Below, piece by piece: positions 1 to 7,384 of a stretch of DNA of 64,000 nucleotides. Under the pieces are notes generated by a model. That model made no database searches and had not been told where the DNA came from. It saw only the letters and a list, made by a program, of their open reading frames with translations. This stretch comes from JAHFUI01 sp041485905 (GTDB taxonomy: Bacteria > Acidobacteriota > Vicinamibacteria > Vicinamibacterales > CAVVIG01): positions 6,118-70,117 of the forward strand of contig JBGPKK010000003.1 of assembly GCA_041485905.1 (NCBI GenBank). Direction: 5' to 3'. Numbering within the stretch: the stretch's first letter is position 1; each line of letters opens with the position of its first letter. The position numbers and the translations under genes are program-made.

Positions 1-118
1 TCCCGAAGCCGACCACGCCTTCTTCAACGACGAGCGGCCGGAAGTCTACGACGCGAGCGCCGCGGCGGACGCGTGGTCGAAAACGCTCGCCTTCTTCCGG
101 CGCGAGCTGCAGGCCTGA
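1..118 (+). CDS. Dienelactone hydrolase family protein, C-terminal end (5' truncated by window)
   Basis: An open frame runs in from the left edge (first full codon at 2) to a TGA at 116-118, leaving 38 residues. The tail contains ADHAFFNDERP followed by a W..TL.FFRR helix. This matches the end of dienelactone hydrolase-type alpha/beta hydrolases, where the His of the catalytic triad sits in an 'HxFxN' loop close to the C-terminus. Only the His-bearing end is visible, so the substrate cannot be judged. The next gene begins 3 bases after the stop, which suggests co-transcription. Confidence 0.7.
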   Translation, partial: PEADHAFFNDERPEVYDASAAADAWSKTLAFFRRELQA

Positions 119-121
119 TCG

Positions 122-1216
122 ATGGGGCGGCCGCCTTGGCGCGGCTTCGGACGAGCGGCGCTGGTCCTGCTTGCGGCAGCCGCCGCGATATCGCCGCTGC
201 CGGCTCCGCTCGTCGAGCGCGCGTACTCGGCGAGCCTGTTTCCCAGGCTCCAGCGGATCATCACATCGGCCTCGAACCTCACGCCGTTCGCGCTGCTCGA
301 TGCGCTGATCGTCGTGACCCTCGGGGCGTGGCTGATCGCGGCCGGCATGGACGTCGCGCGGCGTCGCCGCGGCTGGGCGGATGTCGTGGCGCGACTCATG
401 CTGCGCACCATCATCTGGGCGGCCTGCTTCTATTTGGTGTTCCTGGTCGTGTGGGGCCTCAACTACAGACGCGTGCGGCTTGTCGACAAACTGCAATTTG
501 ATGCGCGCGCGGTTTCACAAGAGGCCGCGCTGGCGGTGGCGGACACGACCGTCGGCGAACTGAACGCGCTCCACGAGCGGGCGCACGAGATAGGATGGCC
601 GGCGCGCGACGCCATCGATCCGTCGTTAGCGGCAGCCTTCGATCGCGTGCAGCGCGAGCTCGGCGTCCGGACGAGGGCGATCCCAGCTCGTCCAAAGTCG
701 ACATGGCTCGACCCGTACTTCCGTCGGGCGGGCGTCGCCGGCATGACCGATCCCTACTTTCTCGAGACGCTCGCCGAGAGCGATCTGCTGCCGTTCGAGC
801 AATCGTTCGTGATCGCCCACGAGTGGGCGCATCTGGCGGGATTCGCCGACGAGTCCGAGGCGAATTTCGTCGGCTGGCTGACGTGCCTGCACGGGTCGAT
901 TCCCAACCGGTACAGCGGATGGCTCTTCTTGTACGAAGAGCTGTCGCGCGCAGTCGGAAGGAACGATCGCGCCGTGCTGGCCGAACGACTCGCACCCGGT
1001 CCGCGCGCGGATCTGCGCGCGATAGCGGACCGACTGCAACGGCAGGTGAATCCGGCCGTGTCAGCGGCCGGCTGGCGCGTGTACGACAAGTATCTGAAGG
1101 CCAATCGCGTGCAGGCCGGCGCTGCCAGTTATGCCGACGTCGTCCGTCTGGTGCTGGGCGTTCGCTTCGGGCAGGAGTGGACGCCTATGCTCGCCGCCTC
1201 GAACGTAAGACGCTGA
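122..1216 (+). CDS. DUF3810-like membrane protein with HExxH metalloprotease motif
   Basis: A 364-residue protein. Hydrophobic segments lie at about residues 10-30, 55-75 and 93-112, followed by a soluble C-terminal domain. That domain carries HEWAH at 233-237 in a hydrophobic context, with an acidic DESEAN stretch shortly after that could supply the third zinc ligand. This layout fits the DUF3810 family, a membrane-anchored zincin-like family; protease activity is inferred from the motif only. The ATG lies 3 bases after the preceding stop codon. The gene ends 33 bases before the convergent truA stop. Family assignment is from memory of the motif pattern; the fold class is more certain than the name. 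Confidence 0.75.
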   Translation: MGRPPWRGFGRAALVLLAAAAAISPLPAPLVERAYSASLFPRLQRIITSASNLTPFALLDALIVVTLGAWLIAAGMDVARRRRGWADVVARLMLRTIIWAACFYLVFLVVWGLNYRRVRLVDKLQFDARAVSQEAALAVADTTVGELNALHERAHEIGWPARDAIDPSLAAAFDRVQRELGVRTRAIPARPKSTWLDPYFRRAGVAGMTDPYFLETLAESDLLPFEQSFVIAHEWAHLAGFADESEANFVGWLTCLHGSIPNRYSGWLFLYEELSRAVGRNDRAVLAERLAPGPRADLRAIADRLQRQVNPAVSAAGWRVYDKYLKANRVQAGAASYADVVRLVLGVRFGQEWTPMLAASNVRR

Positions 1217-1283
1217 ACGCTAAACGGAAAGCGCCAGACAGCAGGAACTCTACGGTTCGCGTTTTGCGTTTTGCGTTGCCCGG
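1205..1283. repeat. Inverted pair of short heptamer-type arrays between convergent genes
   Basis: At the convergent ends of the DUF3810-like gene and truA, CGCTGAA-CGCTAAA-CGG type units lie on the left (about 1211-1227). Two exact GTTTTGC units followed by GTTGC lie on the right (about 1261-1279), reading as CAAAACG units on the other strand. The two arrays face each other. The right array lies inside truA and encodes its last residues (TQNAKREP). It may act as a bidirectional transcript-end structure or belong to a dispersed intergenic repeat family; which one is not decidable here. Confidence 0.45.
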
Positions 1284-2065
1284 GTGAACGGGGTGATCGC
1301 GCGCATCTCGATGTTGCGCGGGTCGCCTTCGTAGAACACACGGTCCAGAAACAGTCCTGACGCCGGGGCGGTGAGACGCGCTGGCGCGTCGGACGACTCG
1401 CGCAGGTACGCGGCAGCTGCGGCAGGCTCCAGGGTCCCTCGTCCAGTTTCCACGAGGACACCCACGATGCGCCGCACCATCTTCCACAGGAAGTGCGACC
1501 CTTCAATCCCGACGAGCACGAGGTCGGCCTCTTCGATGATCTCCAGGCGATCGATCAGCACGAGCGTCGAGCGCTCGGTGTCCTCATCGTCGCTGGCGGA
1601 GAACGATTGAAAATCGCGCATCCCGACGAAGGCGCGCGCGGCCTCGCGCATCCGGCCGAGATCGATCGGATCTTTCACCCACCACACGTACGCCTTCGCG
1701 AACGCGGTGCGTCGACGGGCGATTTGGTACACGTACCGTCGCGCCACCGCATCGTGTCGCGCGTGAAAACGGTGCGGTACTCCTTCGGCGCGAACGAGGT
1801 TGATGTCGGCCGGCAGTTCGTCGTTCAGCCGCCGCCGCAACGACTCCGATGGCAGGGAGGTGACGACGTCGAGGTGCGCGATCTGGCCGGCGGCGTGGAC
1901 GCCGGCGTCGGTCCGTCCGGCGCCGTAGAGCTCAAAGTCCTTGCGCCCGGTCACCGTCCGCACAGCGCGATCGATCTCGCCCTGCACGGTCCGCGCATTC
2001 TTCTGGATTTGCCAGCCGCTGTACCGCGTGCCGGCGTATTCGATGGTCAGCTTGAAGCGAGGCAC
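1250..2065 (-). CDS. truA: tRNA pseudouridine(38-40) synthase TruA
   Basis: A 271-residue enzyme that isomerises uridine to pseudouridine at positions 38-40 of the tRNA anticodon arm. The N-terminus (RFKLTIEYAGTRYSGWQ) and the catalytic motif GAGRTDAGVHA, with the catalytic Asp at residue 53, are diagnostic. Length matches the family (about 245-275). The start is GTG at 2065. The last few residues are encoded by a CAAAACG repeat and look like a non-conserved tail. Its 5' end is only 20 bp from the divergent pirin gene. Confidence 0.95.
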   Translation of the reverse strand: MPRFKLTIEYAGTRYSGWQIQKNARTVQGEIDRAVRTVTGRKDFELYGAGRTDAGVHAAGQIAHLDVVTSLPSESLRRRLNDELPADINLVRAEGVPHRFHARHDAVARRYVYQIARRRTAFAKAYVWWVKDPIDLGRMREAARAFVGMRDFQSFSASDDEDTERSTLVLIDRLEIIEEADLVLVGIEGSHFLWKMVRRIVGVLVETGRGTLEPAAAAAYLRESSDAPARLTAPASGLFLDRVFYEGDPRNIEMRAITPFTRATQNAKREP

Positions 2066-2072
2066 GATTCCG

Positions 2073-2080
2073 TTATTATT
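2073..2080. promoter_or_regulatory. AT-rich -10-like element in the 20-bp truA/pirin divergent gap
   Basis: TTATTATT is the only AT-rich stretch in the 20-bp gap between the divergent truA and pirin starts. It ends 5 bases before the pirin ATG, and no Shine-Dalgarno sequence is visible there. A -10 element at this distance would give a leaderless pirin transcript. This is inferred from spacing; no -35 element was identified. Confidence 0.3.
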
Positions 2081-2085
2081 GCCGC

Positions 2086-2835
2086 ATGGCTACCACGCAG
2101 ACGACTGCAGCGTCTCCGACAATCCGCCTCCGCCGCAGCGCGGATCGCGGCTTCGAGGACTTCGGCTGGACCGACAACTGGATGACGTTCTCGTTTGGCG
2201 AGTACCGCGATCCCCAGTGGATGAGCTTCGGACCGCTGCGCGTCATCGTCGAAAATCACATTCAGCCGCGCAAAGGTTTCCCAACCCATCCGCATCGTGA
2301 TGTCGAAATCGTCACCTACGTCTCGGCAGGCACGTTGACGCACGAAGACAGCTTCGGCCACAAAGCGGGCGTCACCGCGGGGGAGATGCAGGCCATCAGC
2401 GCCGGCCCGGGCATGGTGCACTCGGAGCGGAACGTCCACGACGAGGTCGAGCACAACCTGCAGATCTGGCTCGTCCCGAATCGGCGCGGCGCCGATTTCG
2501 CGTATCACCAGCTCAAGTTCACCCCCGAGGAGCGGCAGGGCCGTTTCCGGCTGTACGTCTCTCCAGACGGACGCGACGGCAGCATGCCGATCAACGCCGA
2601 CGCGCGCATCGCCGCGGGACTGTTTCGTGACGGCGACCGCGTCGAGCACCACCTCGAAGCCGGTCGCGGCGCATGGGTTCAGGTCGTCCACGGGCAGGTG
2701 GCTGTCGCCGGCGTGTCACTCGAAGAAGGCGACGGCGTCGGCGTCACCAACGCCACGCGGCTGGAGCTCGAGTTCACCGCGGACAGCGAAGTGGTGCTGT
2801 TCGACGTGCGGATGGACTCGCCGACCATCTGGTAG
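2086..2835 (+). CDS. Pirin family protein (quercetin 2,3-dioxygenase-like bicupin)
   Basis: A 249-residue protein of the pirin/YhhW type. The N-terminal cupin holds the metal ligands: HPH at 68-70, and His and Glu in MVHSERN at 112-114. The FPTHPHRDVEIVTYV and SAGPGMVHSE blocks are typical. Family members bind Fe or another divalent metal. Some open the flavonol ring of quercetin, and others act as redox-sensing or regulatory partners. The C-terminal cupin (about 165-245) lacks an obvious second metal site, as usual. The gene stands alone, with an AT-rich element but no clear Shine-Dalgarno immediately upstream. Confidence 0.92.
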   Translation: MATTQTTAASPTIRLRRSADRGFEDFGWTDNWMTFSFGEYRDPQWMSFGPLRVIVENHIQPRKGFPTHPHRDVEIVTYVSAGTLTHEDSFGHKAGVTAGEMQAISAGPGMVHSERNVHDEVEHNLQIWLVPNRRGADFAYHQLKFTPEERQGRFRLYVSPDGRDGSMPINADARIAAGLFRDGDRVEHHLEAGRGAWVQVVHGQVAVAGVSLEEGDGVGVTNATRLELEFTADSEVVLFDVRMDSPTIW

Positions 2836-3414
2836 ATGGCCGTCGGACAGGTTCTTTGTGTCCTTTGTGTTCATTGAACAGGAAGCGATCACTTCAGCGC
2901 ATCTGAGATGTCGTAAGCGGCGATCTTGTTCTCGGACATATGGGGCACGATCGCGATCTTCGCTACTGGGTCAGTTTGAGTTTTGGCGTCGCGTCCGTGA
3001 CCGCCGCAATGAGACGCTCCGGCCGCGCTGTCATGCGATCATGCGCGGCACGCCTCCACGTCGGCGATCACCGAGGCCACGGCCGGGCTCGCGAGCACAG
3101 CCGGTCGAGGGACCTCTGGCGGCGACGCGTCGAACTCGCGCGCTGCAGCGATGCGCGCCGCTGCACGACCTCACCGAACCTTCCCGCCCGATCGTGTATA
3201 GTGGATCTCAGTCGTCCAGAACTGAGCCCGCCAGCGTTCGAGTAGTGCCCCCTCTCTGGAATCACTGAAGGGGTGCGCGCCGACCGGCCCAACTTTGGTC
3301 CCGTGTCGCGCGCGTGTCACGCGCCCCACAATCGAAGTCACGTCTGCCGTGCCGATCGCCGCTGGCGTCGATCGACCAGGCCGATCTCACACGCGTCAGC
3401 AACGAAAGAGAGTA
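2836..3414. other. Gene-free stretch after pirin
   Basis: About 580 bases with no convincing gene on either strand; the open frames here lack family features or credible starts. A 9-base tandem repeat (CTTTGTGTC, CTTTGTGTT) sits at 2854-2871 just after the pirin stop. A TATAGT -10-like hexamer occurs near 3198, but no matching -35 was found. Nothing else is recognised. Confidence 0.5.
2854..2871. repeat. 9-bp direct repeat CTTTGTGT(C/T)
   Basis: Two adjacent 9-mers, CTTTGTGTC and CTTTGTGTT, begin 18 bases after the pirin stop codon. I recall similar 'TTTGTGTCCTTTGTG' strings in intergenic DNA of many soil bacterial genomes, but that is memory and was not searched. Function is unknown. Confidence 0.5.
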
Positions 3415-3645
3415 GTGCCTGTGTTCAGAGCAATAAATCGCGGGACCCTCGTCGGCGTGTGGTTCGCGGCCCTCGTCGCCGTGGCAGCCGCCGGAGCGCT
3501 CTCGGGCGTCGCGATCACGATGGGCGTCAGCGCGGTGTGGCTCGCCGCGTGTGTGGTGCCGCCAGCAGTGATGCTGATGGTCTGGCGCGGTGCGCCGCCG
3601 CCGACCGTGGCTGAGATCCTTCACACCGCCGATCGACGCGATTAA
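3415..3645 (+). CDS. Small two-helix membrane protein, unknown function
   Basis: A 76-residue protein starting at GTG 3415, chosen because GAAAGAGAG lies just upstream; GTG 3421 is an alternative. Two hydrophobic helices (about residues 11-33 and 36-55, rich in Ala, Val and Leu) are followed by a short hydrophilic tail containing PPPTVAEIL. No family recognised. It is followed 26 bases later by the zinc-ribbon protein, so the two may be co-expressed. Confidence 0.5.
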   Translation: MPVFRAINRGTLVGVWFAALVAVAAAGALSGVAITMGVSAVWLAACVVPPAVMLMVWRGAPPPTVAEILHTADRRD

Positions 3646-3671
3646 GAGTCACGAACCCGACGCAAAAGAAA

Positions 3672-3872
3672 ATGAACAGGCAACTTGCCCGTAACGACGC
3701 AGATGCGGGTCCGGTAATGCCGGCCGCCTGCCCGTTTTGTCGGTCGTCAAATGTGGCGACGGCCAGCAAGAAGGTCGATTCGTCCGCCTATTGGCGGTGC
3801 GACAGGTGCGGTCAGGTGTGGAATGTCGGACGGCTCCGGGCGCCGGATCGCTATGGCTCCGGAGGCCGTTGA
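3672..3872 (+). CDS. Small zinc-ribbon protein
   Basis: A 66-residue protein with two Cys pairs: CPFC near residue 20 and CDRC near residue 43, in the context YWRCDRCGQVWNVGR. This is a typical treble-clef or zinc-ribbon pattern that would bind one Zn ion. Similar small proteins are common and uncharacterised in GC-rich soil bacteria. The pattern is clear, but expression is not proven. It ends 18 bases before the stop of the opposite-strand gene. Confidence 0.6.
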   Translation: MNRQLARNDADAGPVMPAACPFCRSSNVATASKKVDSSAYWRCDRCGQVWNVGRLRAPDRYGSGGR

Positions 3873-3890
3873 TGTGAAACGATCGGTCGC

Positions 3891-5627
3891 TCAGGCACCA
3901 CTCACCACTTTCAGATCGAGCGCCTGGATGCCGCCCTCCGTCATGGAAAAGGGGGTTGCCCGATCGCGAATCTTTTCGAGAAATTCCGGATCGGTTCCGG
4001 CGCCCGGCTCCACGTAGTCCAGCGCGATCGCGTAGTAGTCGCCGGGCGGCAGATTGCGGACCTTGAATCGCCCGTCCTGATCCGCGCGGCCGGTGCCGAA
4101 ATAGCGCGAGCCGAACGTCCAGCGTGCGGAATCCCTGGCGAACACGACGACGGAGTAATCCTTGACGGTCTGGCCGCGCGCGTCCGCGACCATGCCCGAC
4201 AACTCGGTCACTTGAGTCGTCAGCTCGATTTCCAGGCCTCTGAGGTCTTCGTTTGGCCTGATCTCGATCCCGGTGTCGGTGACATCCGTGCCGTTCTGTC
4301 GCACTGCCTTCAGCGTCGCGCCCTGGACCTGCGGCGCGAGACGAATGCCCCACTGTCCCGGCTGCACCTTCATTTCGAAAGTGAAGTCGTCTTTCACCGA
4401 GGCGCCTCCTGATCCGCCGACGAGCGGTATGGGAGTGGGCCGCGCCGCTGTCGTGGTCAACTGAATCGACGATGGGCGGATTGTCCCGGGAGCGGCCTGC
4501 GGCAGGATCACGCGACCGGTGACGGTTGATGGCTTCATGCCGATCAGCTGCAAGCCGTTGATGTCTTCGCCGGCGATTGTGAAGGACGCCGAAACGGAAT
4601 CAGGCGTGACTCCTCCTCCCGGCAGCGGCACTGACACCCCAATCACGCGGATGCCGTAGTCCCCCGGCGTGAGGTTCGTGATCGTAAAGCTGCCGTCCGG
4701 TCGGAACACGCCGCTTCCGACGGACGTGTCTGTCAACCCACCTGTTTGAGACGACAGCAGGATTTGCCCGCTCGAGATCGGCTTGCCATCCGAGTCGACC
4801 GCCGTTCCCGTGATTCGCGCGAGCCGCGTCGGCGTCAGCACCGCGTCAATGTTCGTTCTCGTTTGTCCCAACTCGACGGTCAGCCGCTGCGCTTCCGACA
4901 CCGTGGGAGTTCCCGGATAGTAGGTGGGCGCGTACCCCGTTCGGTCCGCCGCGGCGCGGTCGAAATTACTTCCGGTGCGCACTGTCGCCGAGAGGTAGTA
5001 CTGCCCCGGCGGCAGTCCGAAGATCCGATACTCGCCGATGTCGTTGGTCGTCGCGATTCGGCCGGTCGGCACCAGCTGCCGTCGGCCTTGAACGTAACCG
5101 TACCGGAACACCGACACCTGCACGTCCATCGTCGGCTCGCCGACTTCGTCGAGCACGCGGCCCGTGAGGATCCCGCCGCGCGGCAGATTGAAATCGACTT
5201 TGTCGATCGATTGTCCATCCGCCACTTCGAGCGGCTTCCCGGGCTCAAAGGGACGGGCCTGTCCGTACTGCAGTTGCAAGAAGCTGCCCTTGGTCGCCAT
5301 CAACTGGTAGCGCCCGGCCGGCAGCTCGTTGATTTCGTACGCACCGTTGTCATCCGTCGTGGCCAGGCGGTTCTCGCGGAGCTCCGCCGAGGTGGCGCGG
5401 ACCTGCGCCTTCCGCAGCGGCTGACCGGTGTCGGCAGCGACGACGCGGCCCCGAATGCGCGCGGTGCCGGTCTTGGGTGCTGTGGCATCGCGCGGCGGCG
5501 CTTGCGGAGCGACTCCGGGCACGCGGGGAGGTGCGCTGGGCGGCGGAGTGGGCGCTTGCGCGGAAGCGGCCGACGATGTCAGCAAGAGGGCCACCAGAAA
5601 GGCGTGAAATCTCAGCATGGCAGCCAC
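3891..5627 (-). CDS. Secreted carboxypeptidase regulatory-like (CarboxypepD_reg) repeat protein
   Basis: 578 residues with a signal peptide (MLRFHAFLVALLLTSSAASA) and a Pro-rich linker (about 25-55). Several beta-sandwich repeats of the carboxypeptidase-regulatory/Ig-like type follow, each with a RG.V...G.P...A.V......TTND.GEY.I..LPPG.Y shape. The clearest are at about 58-130, 145-225 and 265-345, with another near the C-terminus (GRFKVRNLPPGDYY). Such proteins are abundant in Acidobacteriota and are usually surface or periplasmic with no known enzymatic function. Start at 5627 gives two Met residues in tandem context; the inner Met at residue 4 is equally possible. Single gene, no obvious partner. 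Confidence 0.85.
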   Translation of the reverse strand: MAAMLRFHAFLVALLLTSSAASAQAPTPPPSAPPRVPGVAPQAPPRDATAPKTGTARIRGRVVAADTGQPLRKAQVRATSAELRENRLATTDDNGAYEINELPAGRYQLMATKGSFLQLQYGQARPFEPGKPLEVADGQSIDKVDFNLPRGGILTGRVLDEVGEPTMDVQVSVFRYGYVQGRRQLVPTGRIATTNDIGEYRIFGLPPGQYYLSATVRTGSNFDRAAADRTGYAPTYYPGTPTVSEAQRLTVELGQTRTNIDAVLTPTRLARITGTAVDSDGKPISSGQILLSSQTGGLTDTSVGSGVFRPDGSFTITNLTPGDYGIRVIGVSVPLPGGGVTPDSVSASFTIAGEDINGLQLIGMKPSTVTGRVILPQAAPGTIRPSSIQLTTTAARPTPIPLVGGSGGASVKDDFTFEMKVQPGQWGIRLAPQVQGATLKAVRQNGTDVTDTGIEIRPNEDLRGLEIELTTQVTELSGMVADARGQTVKDYSVVVFARDSARWTFGSRYFGTGRADQDGRFKVRNLPPGDYYAIALDYVEPGAGTDPEFLEKIRDRATPFSMTEGGIQALDLKVVSGA

Positions 5628-5663
5628 CTCGCGCGTATCCTACACCCTGCTACACTCCCCGCC

Positions 5664-6445
5664 ATGTCGAGCACCTCTCTCGTTCGATCGTCGGTTGCCG
5701 TCTTGAAGGTCCCGACGGCTACCTGCTCTTCAGCGACAACGCGGCGAACGTGATTTACAAGTGGGCGCGGAACCGTCCGCTCTCCGTCTTCCTGGAAAAG
5801 AGCGGTTATACGGGGACGGACACGTCGAACGTCGGCTCCCAGACGATCGCCGGCCGCGTGGCGATCCTGCTGATCGGATCGAACGGCCTCGCGCTGGACC
5901 CGCAGGGCCGGCTCGTGGTCACCGCCATGACCGACCGGACGGTCTACCGCCTGGAGAAAGACGGTACGCGCACGCTTCTGGCCGATCGCTACGACGGCAA
6001 ACGCTTCAACGGACCCAACGACATCGTCGTCAAGTCGAACGGCGCCTTTCCGAACGGCATCACGCTGTCGCCCGACGAAAAGTTTCTCTACGTGACGGCC
6101 GGGGGCCGGCGCACCATGCGGTACGAGATTCAGCCGGACGACACCGTCGCCAACGGCCGGCTCTTCGTCGAACACGGCAGCGACGGGATGCGAGTCGATC
6201 GAAACGGGAACGTATACACGACCAGCGGCGGAACGCCCGGGGTCATTCAGATCACGTCGTCGGAGGGGACACCGCTTGGCAGGCTGCACCTTCCCCAGTT
6301 GAGCGGTGAACCCAGGCCGCGCGTCTGCGCCACGAACATGGCATTTGGCGACGCCGACAACCAGGGGCTGTACATCACGGCGTGCACGCATCTGTTCAAG
6401 ATCAGGGTGAAGACTCCGGGAATCCGCCCCGGCCAGAAGGACTGA
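5664..6445 (+). pseudogene. SMP-30/gluconolactonase-like beta-propeller gene, decayed
   Basis: The downstream frame encodes clear SMP-30/LRE motifs: GYLLFSDNAANVIYKW, NGPNDIVVKS, FPNGITLSPDEKFLYVT, SDGMRVDRNGNVY and FGDADNQGLYIT. The only well-placed ATG (5664) is in another frame, and no start codon precedes the first motif in the right frame, so a 5' frameshift is likely. The EGP(VW...)DGYLL junction has lost a few residues. Between NDIVVKSNG and AFPNGIT the usual propeller segment (about 40 residues in relatives, from memory) is absent without breaking the frame. An intact member would be a periplasmic sugar lactonase or a Ca-dependent hydrolase. A sequencing error could explain the frameshift, but it would not explain the internal deletion. 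Confidence 0.6.
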
Positions 6446-6495
6446 CCCAGGTGAACCGAACCGCACCAGGGAGGACCAGCAAGGGTCGCGGGAGC

Positions 6496-7245
6496 ATGCA
6501 TCATAATGACAGCGTGGGGAGAATCCTCGCGCCGGGAGAAGTTCACGTGTGGTACCAAATGACGGGGACCTTGGGCCAGGCTGAGGTCGAGGCCACCGTC
6601 GCAGTCCTGTCGGCAGACGAGCGTGTGCGTCTCAACCGGTTCATGTTCGCGCGAGACCGCCGCGATTACGCCGCGGCACACGCTCTCCTCCGGCGGTCCC
6701 TTTCGCGCTACGCGGATGTCGCGCCGCACTCGTGGCAGTTCCGAAACGAACCCGGCGGCAAACCGTCCCTCGTCTCCGACGAAGGCGCGCCGCCACTCTC
6801 GTTCAACCTTTCGCATACGCACGGTCTCGTGGCCTGCGCGATCGCGGGCGGATCAGAGGTGGGGGTCGATGTGGAATCGGTCAACCCGGCTCTCGAGGAC
6901 AGAGTCGCAAAGCGGTTCTTTTCCAAGAGCGAAAACGCCGAACTGCGGAGCCACGTGTCGCCACTTCGCAGGGCGAGGCGTTTCTGTGACCTGTGGGCGC
7001 TCAAGGAAGCGTACATTAAAGCGATCGGCGAAGGGCTTTCACATCCCTTGGACACCATTGTGTTCGCCGTCGGAGAGGGTGGTTCGATCGTCTTTAGGCC
7101 GCCTGCCGATGTTGACGCCACGGCGTGGGCGTTCGCGCTGTTCGCCCCGACTGACCGACATCGTCTGGCCGTTGCGGCGCGCTGCGAACACGAAACGGTC
7201 CCATCAATCCACCTGATGACAGGCGATGGCATTCAGCAGCCGTGA
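6496..7245 (+). CDS. 4'-phosphopantetheinyl transferase, Sfp type
   Basis: 249 residues from ATG 6496; GTG 6451 is an alternative start. The enzyme transfers 4'-phosphopantetheine from CoA to the Ser of carrier proteins. Diagnostic motifs are FNLSHTHGL, VGVDVE (Mg-binding acidic pair) and WALKEAYIKA in the C-terminal half, in the order expected for the pseudo-dimeric Sfp fold. Sfp-type enzymes typically serve secondary-metabolite or lipid carrier proteins. Two ACP genes lie at 40.1 and 42.6 kb, which makes this the plausible activating enzyme for that pathway (inference). A 7-bp hairpin follows the stop. Confidence 0.92.
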   Translation: MHHNDSVGRILAPGEVHVWYQMTGTLGQAEVEATVAVLSADERVRLNRFMFARDRRDYAAAHALLRRSLSRYADVAPHSWQFRNEPGGKPSLVSDEGAPPLSFNLSHTHGLVACAIAGGSEVGVDVESVNPALEDRVAKRFFSKSENAELRSHVSPLRRARRFCDLWALKEAYIKAIGEGLSHPLDTIVFAVGEGGSIVFRPPADVDATAWAFALFAPTDRHRLAVAARCEHETVPSIHLMTGDGIQQP

Positions 7246-7252
7246 ACGGGAC

Positions 7253-7270
7253 GCCAGTTGATAAACTGGC
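7253..7270 (+). terminator. Hairpin after the PPTase gene (possible terminator or operator)
   Basis: A perfect 7-bp inverted repeat, GCCAGTT-GATA-AACTGGC, starts 7 bases after the PPTase stop. No T-run follows, so it is not a classical intrinsic terminator. It could be an operator for the downstream radical SAM gene instead. Confidence 0.3.
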
Positions 7271-7384
7271 ATTGAGGCATGGTCCGTGCCCTGCAATCAC
7301 CATGCAATGTCCATGGGCGCACGAAAACCGCGCTAAACTACCGTGTCGGGACGACCGGCAAATCCCTCCTCAAGGAACGCCAAT

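Noticed and set aside
5477..5663. Upstream extension of the SMP-30 frame to 5477
   Set aside because: This part lies opposite the N-terminal coding region of the secreted repeat protein and carries no propeller motif.
7246..7384. Cobalamin riboswitch upstream of the B12-binding radical SAM gene
   Set aside because: No B12-box-like sequence or extended fold was seen; only a 7-bp hairpin is present in 139 bases.
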